Origin: Pseudonocardia sp. 73-21
Lineage (GTDB): Bacteria; Actinomycetota; Actinomycetes; Mycobacteriales; Pseudonocardiaceae
DNA length: 42,265 nucleotides
Direction of reading: 5' to 3'
Assembly (NCBI RefSeq): GCF_001899645.1
Contig: NZ_MKVV01000090.1
Span: 1-42,265, forward strand
This document shows, in pieces, positions 22,148 to 30,344 of the stretch. The notes under the pieces are model-generated. The model did no database searches. It was not told the origin of the DNA and saw only the letters and a list, made by a program, of their open reading frames with translations. The position numbers and the translations under genes were made by a program. How positions within the stretch are numbered: position 1 is the stretch's first letter; the number at the start of each line of letters is the position of its first letter.

Positions 22148-23956
22148 ATGGCCTTCTCCGTCCAGATGCCCGCCCTCGGTGAGAGTGTCACCGAGGGCAC
22201 CGTCACGCGGTGGCTCAAGCAGGAGGGTGACCGCGTCGAGGTCGACGAGCCCCTGCTCGAGGTCTCCACCGACAAGGTCGACACCGAGATCCCCTCCCCC
22301 GCGGCCGGTGTGCTGCAGCGCATCGTCGCGGGCGAGGACGAGACCGTGGAGGTCGGCGGCGAGCTGGCCGTGATCGGGGACGGCGCCGAGTCCGATGGTC
22401 GGGCCGCCGAGACGCCCGCGCCCGCCGCGCCCGCGGAGGAGAAGGCCGCCGAGCCGGCGCCCGAGGCCGCCGAGAAGGAGCAGGCGGAGCCGACGCCCCG
22501 GCCCGTCGCGGACGCCCAGCCGACGAGTTCAGGGCCCACCGGCTCCGGCCAGGCCATCACCATGCCCGAGCTGGGCGAGAGCGTCACCGAGGGCACCGTC
22601 ACCCGCTGGCTCAAGGCCGTCGGCGACAGCGTCGAGGTCGACGAGCCGCTGCTCGAGGTCTCCACCGACAAGGTCGACACCGAGATCCCCTCGCCGGTCG
22701 CCGGCACGCTGCTGGAGATCACCGCGCAGGAGGACGAGACCGTCGACGTGGGCGGCCAGCTGGCCGTCATCGGGGACGCGAACGCGGCCCCCGCGGCCGA
22801 GAAGGAGCCGGAGAAGGCACCCGAGCCGGAGAAGGCCCCGGAGAAGCCCGCCGCGGCCCCCGCCACGAACGGCGCCACCGCCACGGCCGCCGCCGAGGAG
22901 AAGGCCGAGAAGCAGGAGCTGGTCTCGGAGCGGCCCGCCGGCCCCAACGACGACCGCGTCAACGACGACCGCCCGGCCGACTCCGCCCCCGCCGGCGCGC
23001 CGTACGTCACGCCGCTGGTGCGCAAGCTCGCCGCGGAGAACGACGTCGATCTCTCCACGCTCACCGGCTCCGGGGTCGGCGGCCGCATCCGCAAGCAGGA
23101 CGTGCTCGCCGCCGCCGAGGCGAACAAGCCGGCGCCCGAGCCCGAGCCCGCCGCGGCACCCGCGGCCGCCGCGGCCCCGGCCGCCGCACCGTCCGCTCCG
23201 AAGGCTCCGGCCAAGCCCGCCGCGGGCGCCCCGACGCCGGGCACCACGGTGAAGATGCCGCGCCTGCGCCAGGTCATCGCCCAGCGGATGTCGGAGTCGC
23301 TCGCGGTGTCCGCGCAGCTCACCACCGTGCAGGAGGTCGACGTCACGCGCATCGCGAAGCTGCGTGCGCGGGCCAAGGCGGAGTTCGAGCGCCGCGAGGG
23401 CGTCAAGCTCACCTACCTGCCGTTCTTCGTGAAGGCCACGGTCGAGGCACTCAAGCAGTTCCCGCAGGTCAACGCGTCGATCAACGACGAGACCAGGGAG
23501 GTGACCTACCACGAGCACGTCCACATCGCGATCGCGGTGGACACCCCCCGCGGCCTGCTCGTACCAGTGATCAAGAACGCGGAGGACCTCAACATCGCGG
23601 GCCTCGCGCGCAAGATCGCCGACGTCGCGGCCCGCACGCGCGACAACAAGATCGGCCCCGACGAGCTGTCGGGCGGCACGTTCACGATCACGAACATCGG
23701 CTCCGCCGGTGCGCTGTTCGACACGCCGATCATCAACCAGCCGCAGGTCGGCATCCTCGGCACGGGCGCGATCACCAAGCAGGCCGCGGTGATCACCGGT
23801 GCGGACGGCGACGACGTCATCGCCATCCGCTCGATGTGCTTCCTGCCGCTGACCTACGACCACCGCCTGGTCGACGGCGCCGACGCGGGCCGGTTCGTCG
23901 GCGCGATCAAGGCCCGGCTCGAGGAAGGTGCGTTCGAGGCCGACCTCGGTCTGTAG
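22148..23956 (+). CDS. sucB: 2-oxoacid dehydrogenase E2 acyltransferase, two lipoyl domains
   Basis: This 602-residue E2 core protein has two lipoyl domains (about 1-78 and 136-212; lipoyl lysines Lys43 and Lys175, each in STDKVDTEIPSP). Ala/Pro/Glu-rich linkers follow, then a peripheral subunit-binding domain (about 283-325, VTPLVRKLAAENDVDL) and a catalytic domain (about 366-602) with His572 and Asp576 in DHRLVDGAD. In actinobacteria this protein (DlaT in M. tuberculosis, Rv2215, annotated also as SucB) serves pyruvate dehydrogenase and may be shared with the 2-oxoglutarate system. The ATG has AGAGGAG about 11 nt upstream. It follows lpd, with LipA and LipB nearby to supply its cofactor. 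Confidence 0.95.
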   Translation: MAFSVQMPALGESVTEGTVTRWLKQEGDRVEVDEPLLEVSTDKVDTEIPSPAAGVLQRIVAGEDETVEVGGELAVIGDGAESDGRAAETPAPAAPAEEKAAEPAPEAAEKEQAEPTPRPVADAQPTSSGPTGSGQAITMPELGESVTEGTVTRWLKAVGDSVEVDEPLLEVSTDKVDTEIPSPVAGTLLEITAQEDETVDVGGQLAVIGDANAAPAAEKEPEKAPEPEKAPEKPAAAPATNGATATAAAEEKAEKQELVSERPAGPNDDRVNDDRPADSAPAGAPYVTPLVRKLAAENDVDLSTLTGSGVGGRIRKQDVLAAAEANKPAPEPEPAAAPAAAAAPAAAPSAPKAPAKPAAGAPTPGTTVKMPRLRQVIAQRMSESLAVSAQLTTVQEVDVTRIAKLRARAKAEFERREGVKLTYLPFFVKATVEALKQFPQVNASINDETREVTYHEHVHIAIAVDTPRGLLVPVIKNAEDLNIAGLARKIADVAARTRDNKIGPDELSGGTFTITNIGSAGALFDTPIINQPQVGILGTGAITKQAAVITGADGDDVIAIRSMCFLPLTYDHRLVDGADAGRFVGAIKARLEEGAFEADLGL

Positions 23957-23967
23957 CCGCTTCCACC

Positions 23968-23998
23968 AGGGACGCGCGGCCTGAGGTCGCGCGTCCCT
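23968..23998 (+). terminator. terminator hairpin after sucB
   Basis: Perfect 11-bp arms AGGGACGCGCG and CGCGCGTCCCT enclose a 9-nt loop, 12 nt after the sucB stop. It separates lpd-sucB from the next gene on the same strand. Confidence 0.8.
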
Positions 23999-24021
23999 CT
24001 CATGTCCGAGAGGATCACGAC

Positions 24022-24912
24022 GTGCGCGTCGTCATCGCCGGTTCGTCCGGTCTGATCGGTACTGCCCTCGTCTCCGACCTGCGGTCGGCGGGCCACGACG
24101 TCCTGCGGCTGGTCCGCAGGGCGCCGGCCGCCCCCGACGAGCGGAGGTGGGACCCACCGGCGGGCCGCATCGACGACGGCACGTTCGACGGCGTCGACGC
24201 GGTGATCAACCTCAACGGGGTGGGCATCGCCGACCGGCCGTGGAGCGGGTCGCGCAAGCAGCTCATCCGCGACAGCCGCACCGTCCCCACCGAGGTGCTG
24301 GCCGCGGCCGTCGCCGACCACGGCGTGCCGGCGTTCCTCTCGGGATCCGCGGTGGGCTACTACGGCGACGCCGGCGGCAAGGCCATCGACGAGACCGCGC
24401 CGTCGGGCACCGGGTTCCTCGCCGAGGTCTGCCGCGAGTGGGAGGCCGCCACGCAGAAGGCCCAGGAGGCAGGCGCGCGGGTGGTGCTGCTGCGCACCGG
24501 GCTCGTCCTGTCCCCCGCGGGTGGCCTGCTCGGCACGTTGAAGCCGCTGTTCAAGGCGTTCCTGGGCGGCCGGCTGGGCTCCGGCACGCAGTACCAGCCC
24601 TGGATCTCCCTCGACGACGAGGTGGGCGGCATCCGCTTCGCGCTGGAGCACGACACGATCAGCGGCCCGATCAACCTGACGGGCCCCACCCCGGTCACCA
24701 ACGCCCAGTTCACCAAGGCGCTGGCCAGCGCGGTCGGGCGGCCCACGTCGATCCCCGTGCCGGCGTTCGCGATCAAGGGTGTGCTCGGCGCGATGGGCGA
24801 GGAGATGCTGCTGTCGGGCCAGCGGGCCATCCCGGCGAAGCTGCAGGCCGCGGGCTACCAGTTCCGCCACCACGCCGTCAGCGAGGCCCTCGCGGCGGCC
24901 ATCGGTTCCTGA
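24022..24912 (+). CDS. TIGR01777-family NAD(P)-binding epimerase-like protein
   Basis: This 296-residue member of the extended SDR superfamily is of the TIGR01777 (YfcH/SulA-like) type and corresponds to Rv2216. The Rossmann motif AGSSGLIG is at 6-13, and NLNGVGIADRPW (about 70-81) and SAVGYYGDAG (about 111-120) are family-specific. A DUF1731-like C-terminal region ends it (VPAFAIKGVLGAMGEEMLLSGQR). The biochemical role is not established; a nucleotide-sugar or other NAD(P)-dependent reaction is usually supposed. The GTG start has AGAGGA about 8 nt upstream. The next gene begins 1 nt after its stop, so the two are probably cotranscribed. Confidence 0.88.
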   Translation: MRVVIAGSSGLIGTALVSDLRSAGHDVLRLVRRAPAAPDERRWDPPAGRIDDGTFDGVDAVINLNGVGIADRPWSGSRKQLIRDSRTVPTEVLAAAVADHGVPAFLSGSAVGYYGDAGGKAIDETAPSGTGFLAEVCREWEAATQKAQEAGARVVLLRTGLVLSPAGGLLGTLKPLFKAFLGGRLGSGTQYQPWISLDDEVGGIRFALEHDTISGPINLTGPTPVTNAQFTKALASAVGRPTSIPVPAFAIKGVLGAMGEEMLLSGQRAIPAKLQAAGYQFRHHAVSEALAAAIGS

Positions 24913-24913
24913 C

Positions 24914-26146
24914 GTGGCCGCGCACGATGTGATCGTGGTCGGGGCGGGCCTCGCCGGCCTCCGCGCGGCGCAGGTCCTCACCCGGCGCGGCGTCGACGTG
25001 GTCGTCCTCGACGGTGCCGACCGGGCCGGGGGCCGCATCGCCACCGACGTCGTCGACGGGTTCCGGCTCGACCGCGGCTTCCAGGTGCTCAACACCTCCT
25101 ACCCGGCGCTGCGCGCGGCGTTCGGCGGGCGCCTGGGGCCGCTGCGGCTGCGCACGTTCGAGTCCGGTGCGGCCATCCGCGGCGGCGACGGCCGGCTGCA
25201 CACGTTCTCCAACCCGGCGCGCCGCCCGTCGCAGGCGTGGGCAACGGCCACCGACAGCCTGCTCCCGGTGTGGGACAAGGCGAAGCTCGTGGCGTGGACC
25301 GCGCGCGTGCTCGCGTCACCACCCGCCCGGACGGCCCAGCTCATCGACCGGTCCGCCGCCCAGGAGTTCGCCGCCGCCGGCCTGGACGGGCCGGTGGTCG
25401 AGCGGTTCCTGCGGCCGTTCCTGTCGGGGGTGCTCGGCGAGTCGGCGCTCACCACGTCGTCGGCGTACGTGCGGCTGGTGTGGCGCAGCTTCGCGCTCGG
25501 CACCGTCGCGGTGCCCGGGGGCGGGATGGGCGCGCTGCCCGCGCGGCTGGCCGCGGCCCTGCCGGCCGGCACGCTGCGGCTCGGGCGCAGCGTCACCGGC
25601 GTCCGCGCCGGCGTCGTGCACACCTCCGACGAGGAGCTGACGGCCCGTGCGGTGGTGGTCGCCACCGACCCGGTGACGGCGGGCCGTCTGCTGCCCGGCC
25701 TCGCGACCCCGGACATGCTGGCCCTCACCACCTACTACCACGTGCCGCCCGTGGCCCCGACCCGCTCGCCGCTGCTGCACCTCGACGCCGCGGGCGGGCC
25801 GGTCGCCAACACCGTCGTCCTCACCGCGGCGGCCACCGAGTACGCCCCGGCCGGGCAGGCGCTCGTGTCGTCGACGCTGCTCGGGCCGGCGATCGACGAG
25901 ACGGTGGTGCGCCGCGAGCTCGCCCGGATCTACGGCGTGCCCACCGACGACTGGGCGCATCTGCGCACGTCGGAGATCCGCGAGGCGCTGCCCGCGTTCC
26001 CGGCCGGGCGCCCGCTGCGCAGCGACGTGGCACTGGGCGACGGCCTGTTCGTGGCCGGCGACCACCGCGACACCCCGTCGCAGCAGGGGGCGCTGGTCAG
26101 CGGGCGCCGGGCCGCGGAGGCTGTGCTGGCCGCGCTCGGCGGCTGA
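24914..26146 (+). CDS. FAD-dependent oxidoreductase (amine oxidase/desaturase-like)
   Basis: This 410-residue flavoprotein has an N-terminal FAD-binding motif VVGAGLAGLRAAQVL (GAGLAG at 10-15) followed by GADRAGGRIATD, the second dinucleotide segment of amine oxidase and phytoene desaturase-like enzymes. The C-terminal GDGLFVAGDHRDTPSQQGAL contacts the flavin, with an ADP-side motif ending SGRRAAEAVLAALGG. The substrate is unknown; plant-type carotenoid or amine substrates are both seen in this superfamily. GTG 24914 follows the upstream stop with a 1-nt gap, suggesting translational coupling with the TIGR01777 gene. Confidence 0.82.
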   Translation: MAAHDVIVVGAGLAGLRAAQVLTRRGVDVVVLDGADRAGGRIATDVVDGFRLDRGFQVLNTSYPALRAAFGGRLGPLRLRTFESGAAIRGGDGRLHTFSNPARRPSQAWATATDSLLPVWDKAKLVAWTARVLASPPARTAQLIDRSAAQEFAAAGLDGPVVERFLRPFLSGVLGESALTTSSAYVRLVWRSFALGTVAVPGGGMGALPARLAAALPAGTLRLGRSVTGVRAGVVHTSDEELTARAVVVATDPVTAGRLLPGLATPDMLALTTYYHVPPVAPTRSPLLHLDAAGGPVANTVVLTAAATEYAPAGQALVSSTLLGPAIDETVVRRELARIYGVPTDDWAHLRTSEIREALPAFPAGRPLRSDVALGDGLFVAGDHRDTPSQQGALVSGRRAAEAVLAALGG

Positions 26147-26176
26147 TCCGCCACGAAACGGGCGTCGGAGGCATCG

Positions 26177-26362
26177 ATGACAGACGACGAGAAGGCGAAA
26201 GCCGGCCAGGGCATGGCCCTCGGCATCGCCATCGGGGTGGCGCTCGGGTCGGGGATCGGGGCCGCGATCGGGAACGTGGGTCTCGGCATCGGGATCGGGA
26301 TCGCGATCGGCGCTTCGCTGGGCGCGGCCTTCGGCGTGCGCCGCCGCGGCCCCGGGAAGTAG
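26177..26362 (+). CDS. small glycine-zipper membrane protein
   Basis: This 61-residue protein has a charged start (MTDDEKAKAG) followed by a long Gly/Ala/Ile run of GxxxG repeats (GIAIGVALGSGIGAAIG, GIGIGIAIGASLG) and a basic end (VRRRGPGK). Such glycine-zipper peptides can form one or two packed membrane helices. The function is unknown. The ATG has GGAGG about 8 nt upstream. A terminator hairpin follows. It lies 30 nt after the FAD oxidoreductase gene and may belong to the same transcript. Confidence 0.7.
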   Translation: MTDDEKAKAGQGMALGIAIGVALGSGIGAAIGNVGLGIGIGIAIGASLGAAFGVRRRGPGK

Positions 26363-26376
26363 CCGACCGGTCCCGG

Positions 26377-26408
26377 GCGCCGGCGGGCCTCCCCGGTGGG
26401 TCCGGCGC
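26377..26408. terminator. terminator between convergent genes
   Basis: Perfect 7-bp arms GCGCCGG (26377-26383) and CCGGCGC (26402-26408) lie between the glycine-zipper gene and the lipB stop. It can act in both directions. Confidence 0.6.
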
Positions 26409-27143
26409 TCAGCGCAGCGACGGGTGGAGCTGCAGATCCAGGCTCGCGGGCGTCGTCCCCGCCCGCCGCACCTCGTGGACCGCCACCGGCAGCACGCCGT
26501 CGAGAGCGTCGAGCACCGCGGCCTGCACCGCGTCGATCACGTCGGCGGTGTCGACGTCGCGCCCCAGCTCGATCGACAGGGAGCTGACGCCGGCGTCGGC
26601 GATGCCGCACGGCACGATGCGGTCGAACGCGGCGAGGTCGGGGTCGCAGTTGAGCGAGAACCCGTGCAGCGTCACGCCGCCCTGCACGCGCACCCCGATG
26701 GCCGCGATCTTGCGCTCCGGCCGCCCCGCCCCGGCGGGCAGCCACACCCCGCTGCGCCCGTCGATGCGCCCGGCCGCGGTGACGCCGAGGCCGTGGGCGA
26801 CGTGGATGAGGGCCTCCTCCAGGCGCCGCACGTAGTCGACGACGTCCAGCGGCTCGGCCAGGCCCACGATCGGGTAGCCGACGAGCTGGCCGGGGCCGTG
26901 CCAGGTGATGCGGCCACCGCGGTCGACGTCGACGACGGGCGTGCCGTCGACGGGCCGGTCCTCGGGCTGGGTGCGCCGGCCCGCGGTGTAGACCGACGGG
27001 TGCTCCAGCAGCATCAGCACGTCGGGACCGCCGTCGCGGCGGGCCAGAGCGTGGCCGCGCTGGACGTCCCAGGCCGCGAGATACTCGACGGTGCCGAGGC
27101 GGTCGACCCGCATCGGCTCGGACGCGCGACGGCAGGAACCCAT
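26409..27143 (-). CDS. lipB: octanoyl-ACP:protein octanoyltransferase
   Basis: This 244-residue LipB moves octanoate from acyl carrier protein to the lipoyl lysine of E2 and GcvH, the first step of lipoate assembly. HPSVYTAGRRT (about 48-58), DRGGRITWHGPGQLVGYP (about 74-91) and KIAAIGVRV with TLHGFSLNCDPD (containing the region of the catalytic Lys and Cys) are all present. ATG 27143 lies 6 nt from TAGCGT and fits a leaderless mRNA; a shorter start at 27113 is possible. It is on the opposite strand to lipA, unlike M. tuberculosis, where lipB-lipA are adjacent and codirectional, so it has been inverted. Confidence 0.94.
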   Translation of the reverse strand: MGSCRRASEPMRVDRLGTVEYLAAWDVQRGHALARRDGGPDVLMLLEHPSVYTAGRRTQPEDRPVDGTPVVDVDRGGRITWHGPGQLVGYPIVGLAEPLDVVDYVRRLEEALIHVAHGLGVTAAGRIDGRSGVWLPAGAGRPERKIAAIGVRVQGGVTLHGFSLNCDPDLAAFDRIVPCGIADAGVSSLSIELGRDVDTADVIDAVQAAVLDALDGVLPVAVHEVRRAGTTPASLDLQLHPSLR

Positions 27144-27149
27144 GCGCCC

Positions 27150-27155
27150 ACGCTA
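27150..27155 (-). promoter_or_regulatory. -10 element for leaderless lipB
   Basis: The minus strand reads TAGCGT 6 nt before ATG 27143, with no ribosome site in between. This supports the longer lipB start. Confidence 0.5.
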
Positions 27156-27170
27156 CGCCGCGGGCCGGCT

Positions 27171-27196
27171 CCTTCGTAGTTCCCCTTCGTAGTTCC
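27171..27196. repeat. tandem 13-bp direct repeat upstream of lipB
   Basis: CCTTCGTAGTTCC occurs twice in perfect tandem (27171-27183 and 27184-27196), 28 bp before the lipB start and just before a short plus-strand frame. It could be a paired operator or simple slippage. Confidence 0.7.
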
Positions 27197-27217
27197 GGAG
27201 TCACGGAGGAGTGACCG

Positions 27218-27341
27218 ATGACCGTCACCCGCCGGCCGTCCCCCGGCGCCGCCGCCCCGCCGAGCCCGGGCCACCGAACCGGGCGCCGGCGTCGTCCGCT
27301 ACTCGGGCGCCGCGGCGGACGTGGCCGGGCAGCTGCGGTGA
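27218..27341 (+). pseudogene. possible decayed short gene
   Basis: An ATG at 27218 has an excellent ribosome site (GGAGG, about 10 nt upstream), but its frame soon becomes Arg/Pro-rich. In the next frame a protein-like tail TEPGAGVVRYSGAAADVAGQ ends at a stop at 27341. A frameshifted small gene would explain both. I cannot name a family. The rest of 27342-27406 shows no gene. Confidence 0.25.
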
Positions 27342-27406
27342 CCCATGATCGTCGCGAGTCGCACCGGAGCGCTCTCGGTGGGGCGGTGAGGTGCGGCGCG
27401 GGCCGA

Positions 27407-28345
27407 TCACGGGCGCCGGAGCTGGGGAGCCACCTCGGACGCGATGAGCTCCAGCTGGTCGAGGTCGGTGAGGTCGAGCAGCTGCAGGTAGATCCGCGTG
27501 ATGCCGGTCTGCTCGCGCCACGTCCCGAGCGCGTCCACGACCTGCGCGACCGTGCCGGCGACCGGGCTGCCGGACAGGTCCTCGGGCGAACGACCGGCTG
27601 CCTCCGCGCGCCGGGCCACCTCGGCGTCGTTGCGGCCCACGGCGATCGTGTGGGCGGCGGAGCGCACCAGCTCCTTCGGGTCGCGCCCGATCGCCTGGCA
27701 CGCGGCGTCGACGCGCTCGAACTGCGCGGCCACGACGTCCGCCGGCGAGAACGCGATGTTGATCTCGGCGGCGAACCGGGCGGCCAGCTCGGGGGTGCGC
27801 TTCTTCCCGTGCCCGCCGACGATCACCGGCAGCGGGCTCTGCACCGGCTTCGGCAGCGCGGGCGAGTCGGTGAGCGTGTAGTGCGCGCCGTCGAAGCAGT
27901 AGCGCCCGCCCGCCGGCGTGCCCCAGAGCCCGGTGAGGATCTCCAGCTGCTCGGTGAGCCGGTCGAACCGCTCCCCCAGGCCGGGGAACGGGATGCCGTA
28001 CGCGGCGTGCTCGCTCTCGAACCAGCCGGCGCCCAGGCCGAGCTCGACGCGGCCGCCGGACATCGCGTCCACCTGCGCCACCGCGACGGCGAGCGGGCCG
28101 GGCAGCCGGAACGTGGCCGAGTTGACGAGCGTGCCGAGCCGGATCGTGGACGTCTCGCGCGCGAGGCCCGCGAGGGTGATCCACGCGTCGGTGGGGCCGG
28201 GCTCGCCGGAGACGTCGCCCATCTTGAGGTAGTGGTCGGAGCGGAAGAAGGCGTCGTAGCCGGCCGCCTCGGCCGCCCGCGCCACACGGAGCAGGTCGTC
28301 GTAACCTGCGCCCTGCTGGGGCTCGGTGAAGATCCTGAGGTCCAC
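27407..28345 (-). CDS. LLM-class F420-dependent oxidoreductase
   Basis: This 312-residue luciferase-like TIM-barrel protein is of the type that uses coenzyme F420 in actinobacteria. MDLRIFTEPQQGAGYDDLL, the segment ending FFRSDHYL, then SATFRLPGPLAVAVAQVDAMSGGRVELGLGAGW (read in parts; DAMSGGRVELGLGAGW near 91-106) are typical of the class. PLPVIVGGHGKKRTPELAARFA is the conserved cofactor-binding segment after the insertion. The substrate is unknown. GTG 28345 lies 6 nt after TATCCT, fitting a leaderless mRNA. It is divergent from the SDR gene by 17 bp. This pair is not part of the M. tuberculosis block and is probably a later insertion. Confidence 0.88.
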   Translation of the reverse strand: MDLRIFTEPQQGAGYDDLLRVARAAEAAGYDAFFRSDHYLKMGDVSGEPGPTDAWITLAGLARETSTIRLGTLVNSATFRLPGPLAVAVAQVDAMSGGRVELGLGAGWFESEHAAYGIPFPGLGERFDRLTEQLEILTGLWGTPAGGRYCFDGAHYTLTDSPALPKPVQSPLPVIVGGHGKKRTPELAARFAAEINIAFSPADVVAAQFERVDAACQAIGRDPKELVRSAAHTIAVGRNDAEVARRAEAAGRSPEDLSGSPVAGTVAQVVDALGTWREQTGITRIYLQLLDLTDLDQLELIASEVAPQLRRP

Positions 28346-28351
28346 CCACCG

Positions 28352-28357
28352 AGGATA
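28352..28357 (-). promoter_or_regulatory. -10 element for the LLM oxidoreductase gene
   Basis: The minus strand reads TATCCT 6 nt before GTG 28345. On the plus strand the same bases (GAGGATA) could serve as a ribosome site for the divergent SDR gene at 28363. Confidence 0.5.
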
Positions 28358-28362
28358 GGTTC

Positions 28363-29270
28363 ATGAGCTGGACGACCGCCGACATGCCCGACCAGACCGG
28401 GCGGACGGTGCTCGTCACCGGCGGCACGTCCGGTCTCGGGCTCGCCTCCGCCACGGCGCTGTCGACCGCGGGGGCGCGGGTGCTGCTGACGGCCCGCGAT
28501 CCCGCACGGGGCAGGCAGGCCTGTGCGAGAGCGGACGCCGAGCTGGTGGAGCTCGACCTGGCCGATCTCGACTCGGTCCGCCGCGCCGCCGCCGACGCCG
28601 CGAGCGCACGGGCGACACCCTGCACGTGCTGATGAACAACGCCGGGGTCTTCGGCACGCCGCCCGGGCTGACCGTCGAGGGTTTCGAGACCCAGATCGGC
28701 ACCAACCACCTGGGTCACGCGGCACTGACCTGGCTGCTGATGCCGGCCCTGCGCGCAGCAGGCGGGTCCCGGGTCGTGACGCTCTCCAGCCTCGGCCACC
28801 GCGGCGGGACCGTCGACCTCGACGACCTGCACTTCCTCCGTCGCCCGTACACGCCGATGCGCGCGTACAACCAGTCCAAGCTCGCCAACCTGCTCTTCGC
28901 CGCCGAGCTGGACCGCCGGCTCCGTGCGGCCGGCGAGGACGTGATCTCCGTTGCTGCCCACCCGGGCCTGACGAACACCGAGCTGCTCGACAAGTCGATG
29001 CGCGGGGGCGCCCCGGGCCGGGCCCCGCTGGCGCGGGTCATCAACCTCCTCACCACCCAGCCGTTGCGCACCGGGGTGCTGCCGCAGCTCTACGCGGCCA
29101 CGGCACCACAGGTCAGGGGCGGTGACTACATCGGGCCGCGCGGCCTCGGCGGGATGCGCGGCAGGCCCACCACCGCGCGGCGCAGCGCCACCGCGCAGGA
29201 CCCCGACCTGGCCCGTCGGCTGTGGGAGGTCACCGCCGGGGCCACGGGCGTCACGCCCGATCCCACCTGA
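28363..29270 (+). pseudogene. short-chain dehydrogenase/reductase with a frameshift
   Basis: The gene starts at ATG 28363 with GAGGA upstream and encodes an SDR of the retinol dehydrogenase-like type: cofactor motif VTGGTSGLGLASA (18-30), then LVELDLADLDSVRRAAADAA. The first frame stops at 28632. The rest continues in another frame from about 28602 with DTLHVLMNNAGVFG, VTLSSLGH (catalytic Ser), YNQSK (Tyr and Lys) and a normal C-terminus ending at 29270. A shift near 28596-28606 (one extra or two missing bases in a GC run) explains this. All catalytic parts are intact, so it is either a recent pseudogene, a sequencing error or, less likely, recoded. Full length would be about 302 residues. 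Confidence 0.85.
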
Positions 29271-29303
29271 CGGAGCACCCGGGCCGCGCGGCAGCCCCGG
29301 GCG

Positions 29304-29309
29304 TAGCCT
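29304..29309 (+). promoter_or_regulatory. -10 element for lipA
   Basis: TAGCCT lies 7 nt before the lipA GTG at 29317. The intervening GGGGAAC is a weak ribosome site at best, so lipA mRNA may be leaderless. Confidence 0.45.
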
Positions 29310-29316
29310 GGGGAAC

Positions 29317-30327
29317 GTGACGATCGCACCCGAAGGTCGCAAGCTCCTGCGCCTCGAGGTCCGCAACAGCGAGACCCCGATCGAGCGCAAGCCCGCCTGG
29401 ATCCGGACCAGGGCCAGGACCGGCCCGAAGTACACCGAGCTCAAGTCGCTGGTCCGCTCCGGCGGCCTGCACACCGTCTGCGAAGAGGCCGGTTGCCCCA
29501 ACATCTACGAGTGCTGGGAGGACCGCGAGGCCACCTTCCTCATCGGCGGCGAGCAGTGCACGCGGCGCTGCGACTTCTGCCAGATCGACACCGGCAGGCC
29601 GGCCGACCTCGACCGCGACGAGCCCCGCCGCGTCGCCGAGTCCGTGGCCCAGATGGGTCTGCGCTACTCCACCGTCACCGGCGTGGCCCGCGACGACCAG
29701 CCCGACGGCGGCGCGTGGCTCTACGCCGAGACCGTCCGGCTGATCCACGAGCTGAACCCGGGCACCGGCGTCGAGCTGCTGATCCCCGACTTCAACTCCA
29801 TCGACGAGCAGCTGAACGAGGTGTTCGACGCGCGCCCCGAGGTGCTCGCGCACAACCTCGAGACGGTGCCGCGGATCTTCAAGCGCATCCGCCCCGCGTT
29901 CCGCTACGAGCGCTCGCTGGAGGTGATCACGAAGGCCCGCGAGGCCGGGCTGGTCACCAAGTCCAACCTCATCCTGGGCATGGGGGAGACCCCCGAGGAG
30001 GTCGTGTCCGCGCTGCGCGACCTGCACGACGCCGGCTGCGAGATCATCACGATCACCCAGTACCTGCGGCCCTCCGCGCGCCACCACCCCGTCGAGCGGT
30101 GGGTGAAGCCCGAGGAGTTCGTGGAGCACGCGAAGGCCGCCGAGGCCATCGGGTTCGCCGGGGTGATGGCCGGGCCGCTCGTGCGCTCGTCGTACCGCGC
30201 CGGCCGGCTCTACGCCCAGACCAAGGCCCACCGCGGCGAGGAGCTGCCCGCCGGCATGGAGCACCTCGCCGACGGCGGCGCGGCCGCGCAGGAGGCGAGC
30301 AGCCTGCTCGCCCGTCAGGTGCCGTGA
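29317..30327 (+). CDS. lipA: lipoyl synthase
   Basis: This 336-residue radical SAM enzyme inserts two sulfurs into protein-bound octanoate. The auxiliary cluster motif C-x4-C-x5-C has Cys55, Cys60 and Cys66, and the radical SAM motif C-x3-C-x2-C has Cys81, Cys85 and Cys88. RSSY (290-293) near the C-terminus supplies the Ser that ligates the auxiliary cluster. Length is normal. GTG 29317 gives VTIAPEGRKLLRLEVRN; an in-frame upstream start at 29122 would overlap the SDR gene and is unlikely. It is syntenic with Rv2218. It acts after LipB and on the E2 encoded upstream, and depends on Fe-S supply. Confidence 0.96.
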   Translation: MTIAPEGRKLLRLEVRNSETPIERKPAWIRTRARTGPKYTELKSLVRSGGLHTVCEEAGCPNIYECWEDREATFLIGGEQCTRRCDFCQIDTGRPADLDRDEPRRVAESVAQMGLRYSTVTGVARDDQPDGGAWLYAETVRLIHELNPGTGVELLIPDFNSIDEQLNEVFDARPEVLAHNLETVPRIFKRIRPAFRYERSLEVITKAREAGLVTKSNLILGMGETPEEVVSALRDLHDAGCEIITITQYLRPSARHHPVERWVKPEEFVEHAKAAEAIGFAGVMAGPLVRSSYRAGRLYAQTKAHRGEELPAGMEHLADGGAAAQEASSLLARQVP

Positions 30328-30332
30328 CGGCC

Positions 30333-30338
30333 TATCCT
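30333..30338 (+). promoter_or_regulatory. -10 element for the DUF4191 gene
   Basis: TATCCT lies 6 nt before ATG 30345, within the 17-bp gap after lipA, and there is no ribosome site. The gene may have its own leaderless transcript besides read-through from lipA. Confidence 0.5.
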
Positions 30339-30344
30339 GGCCGT

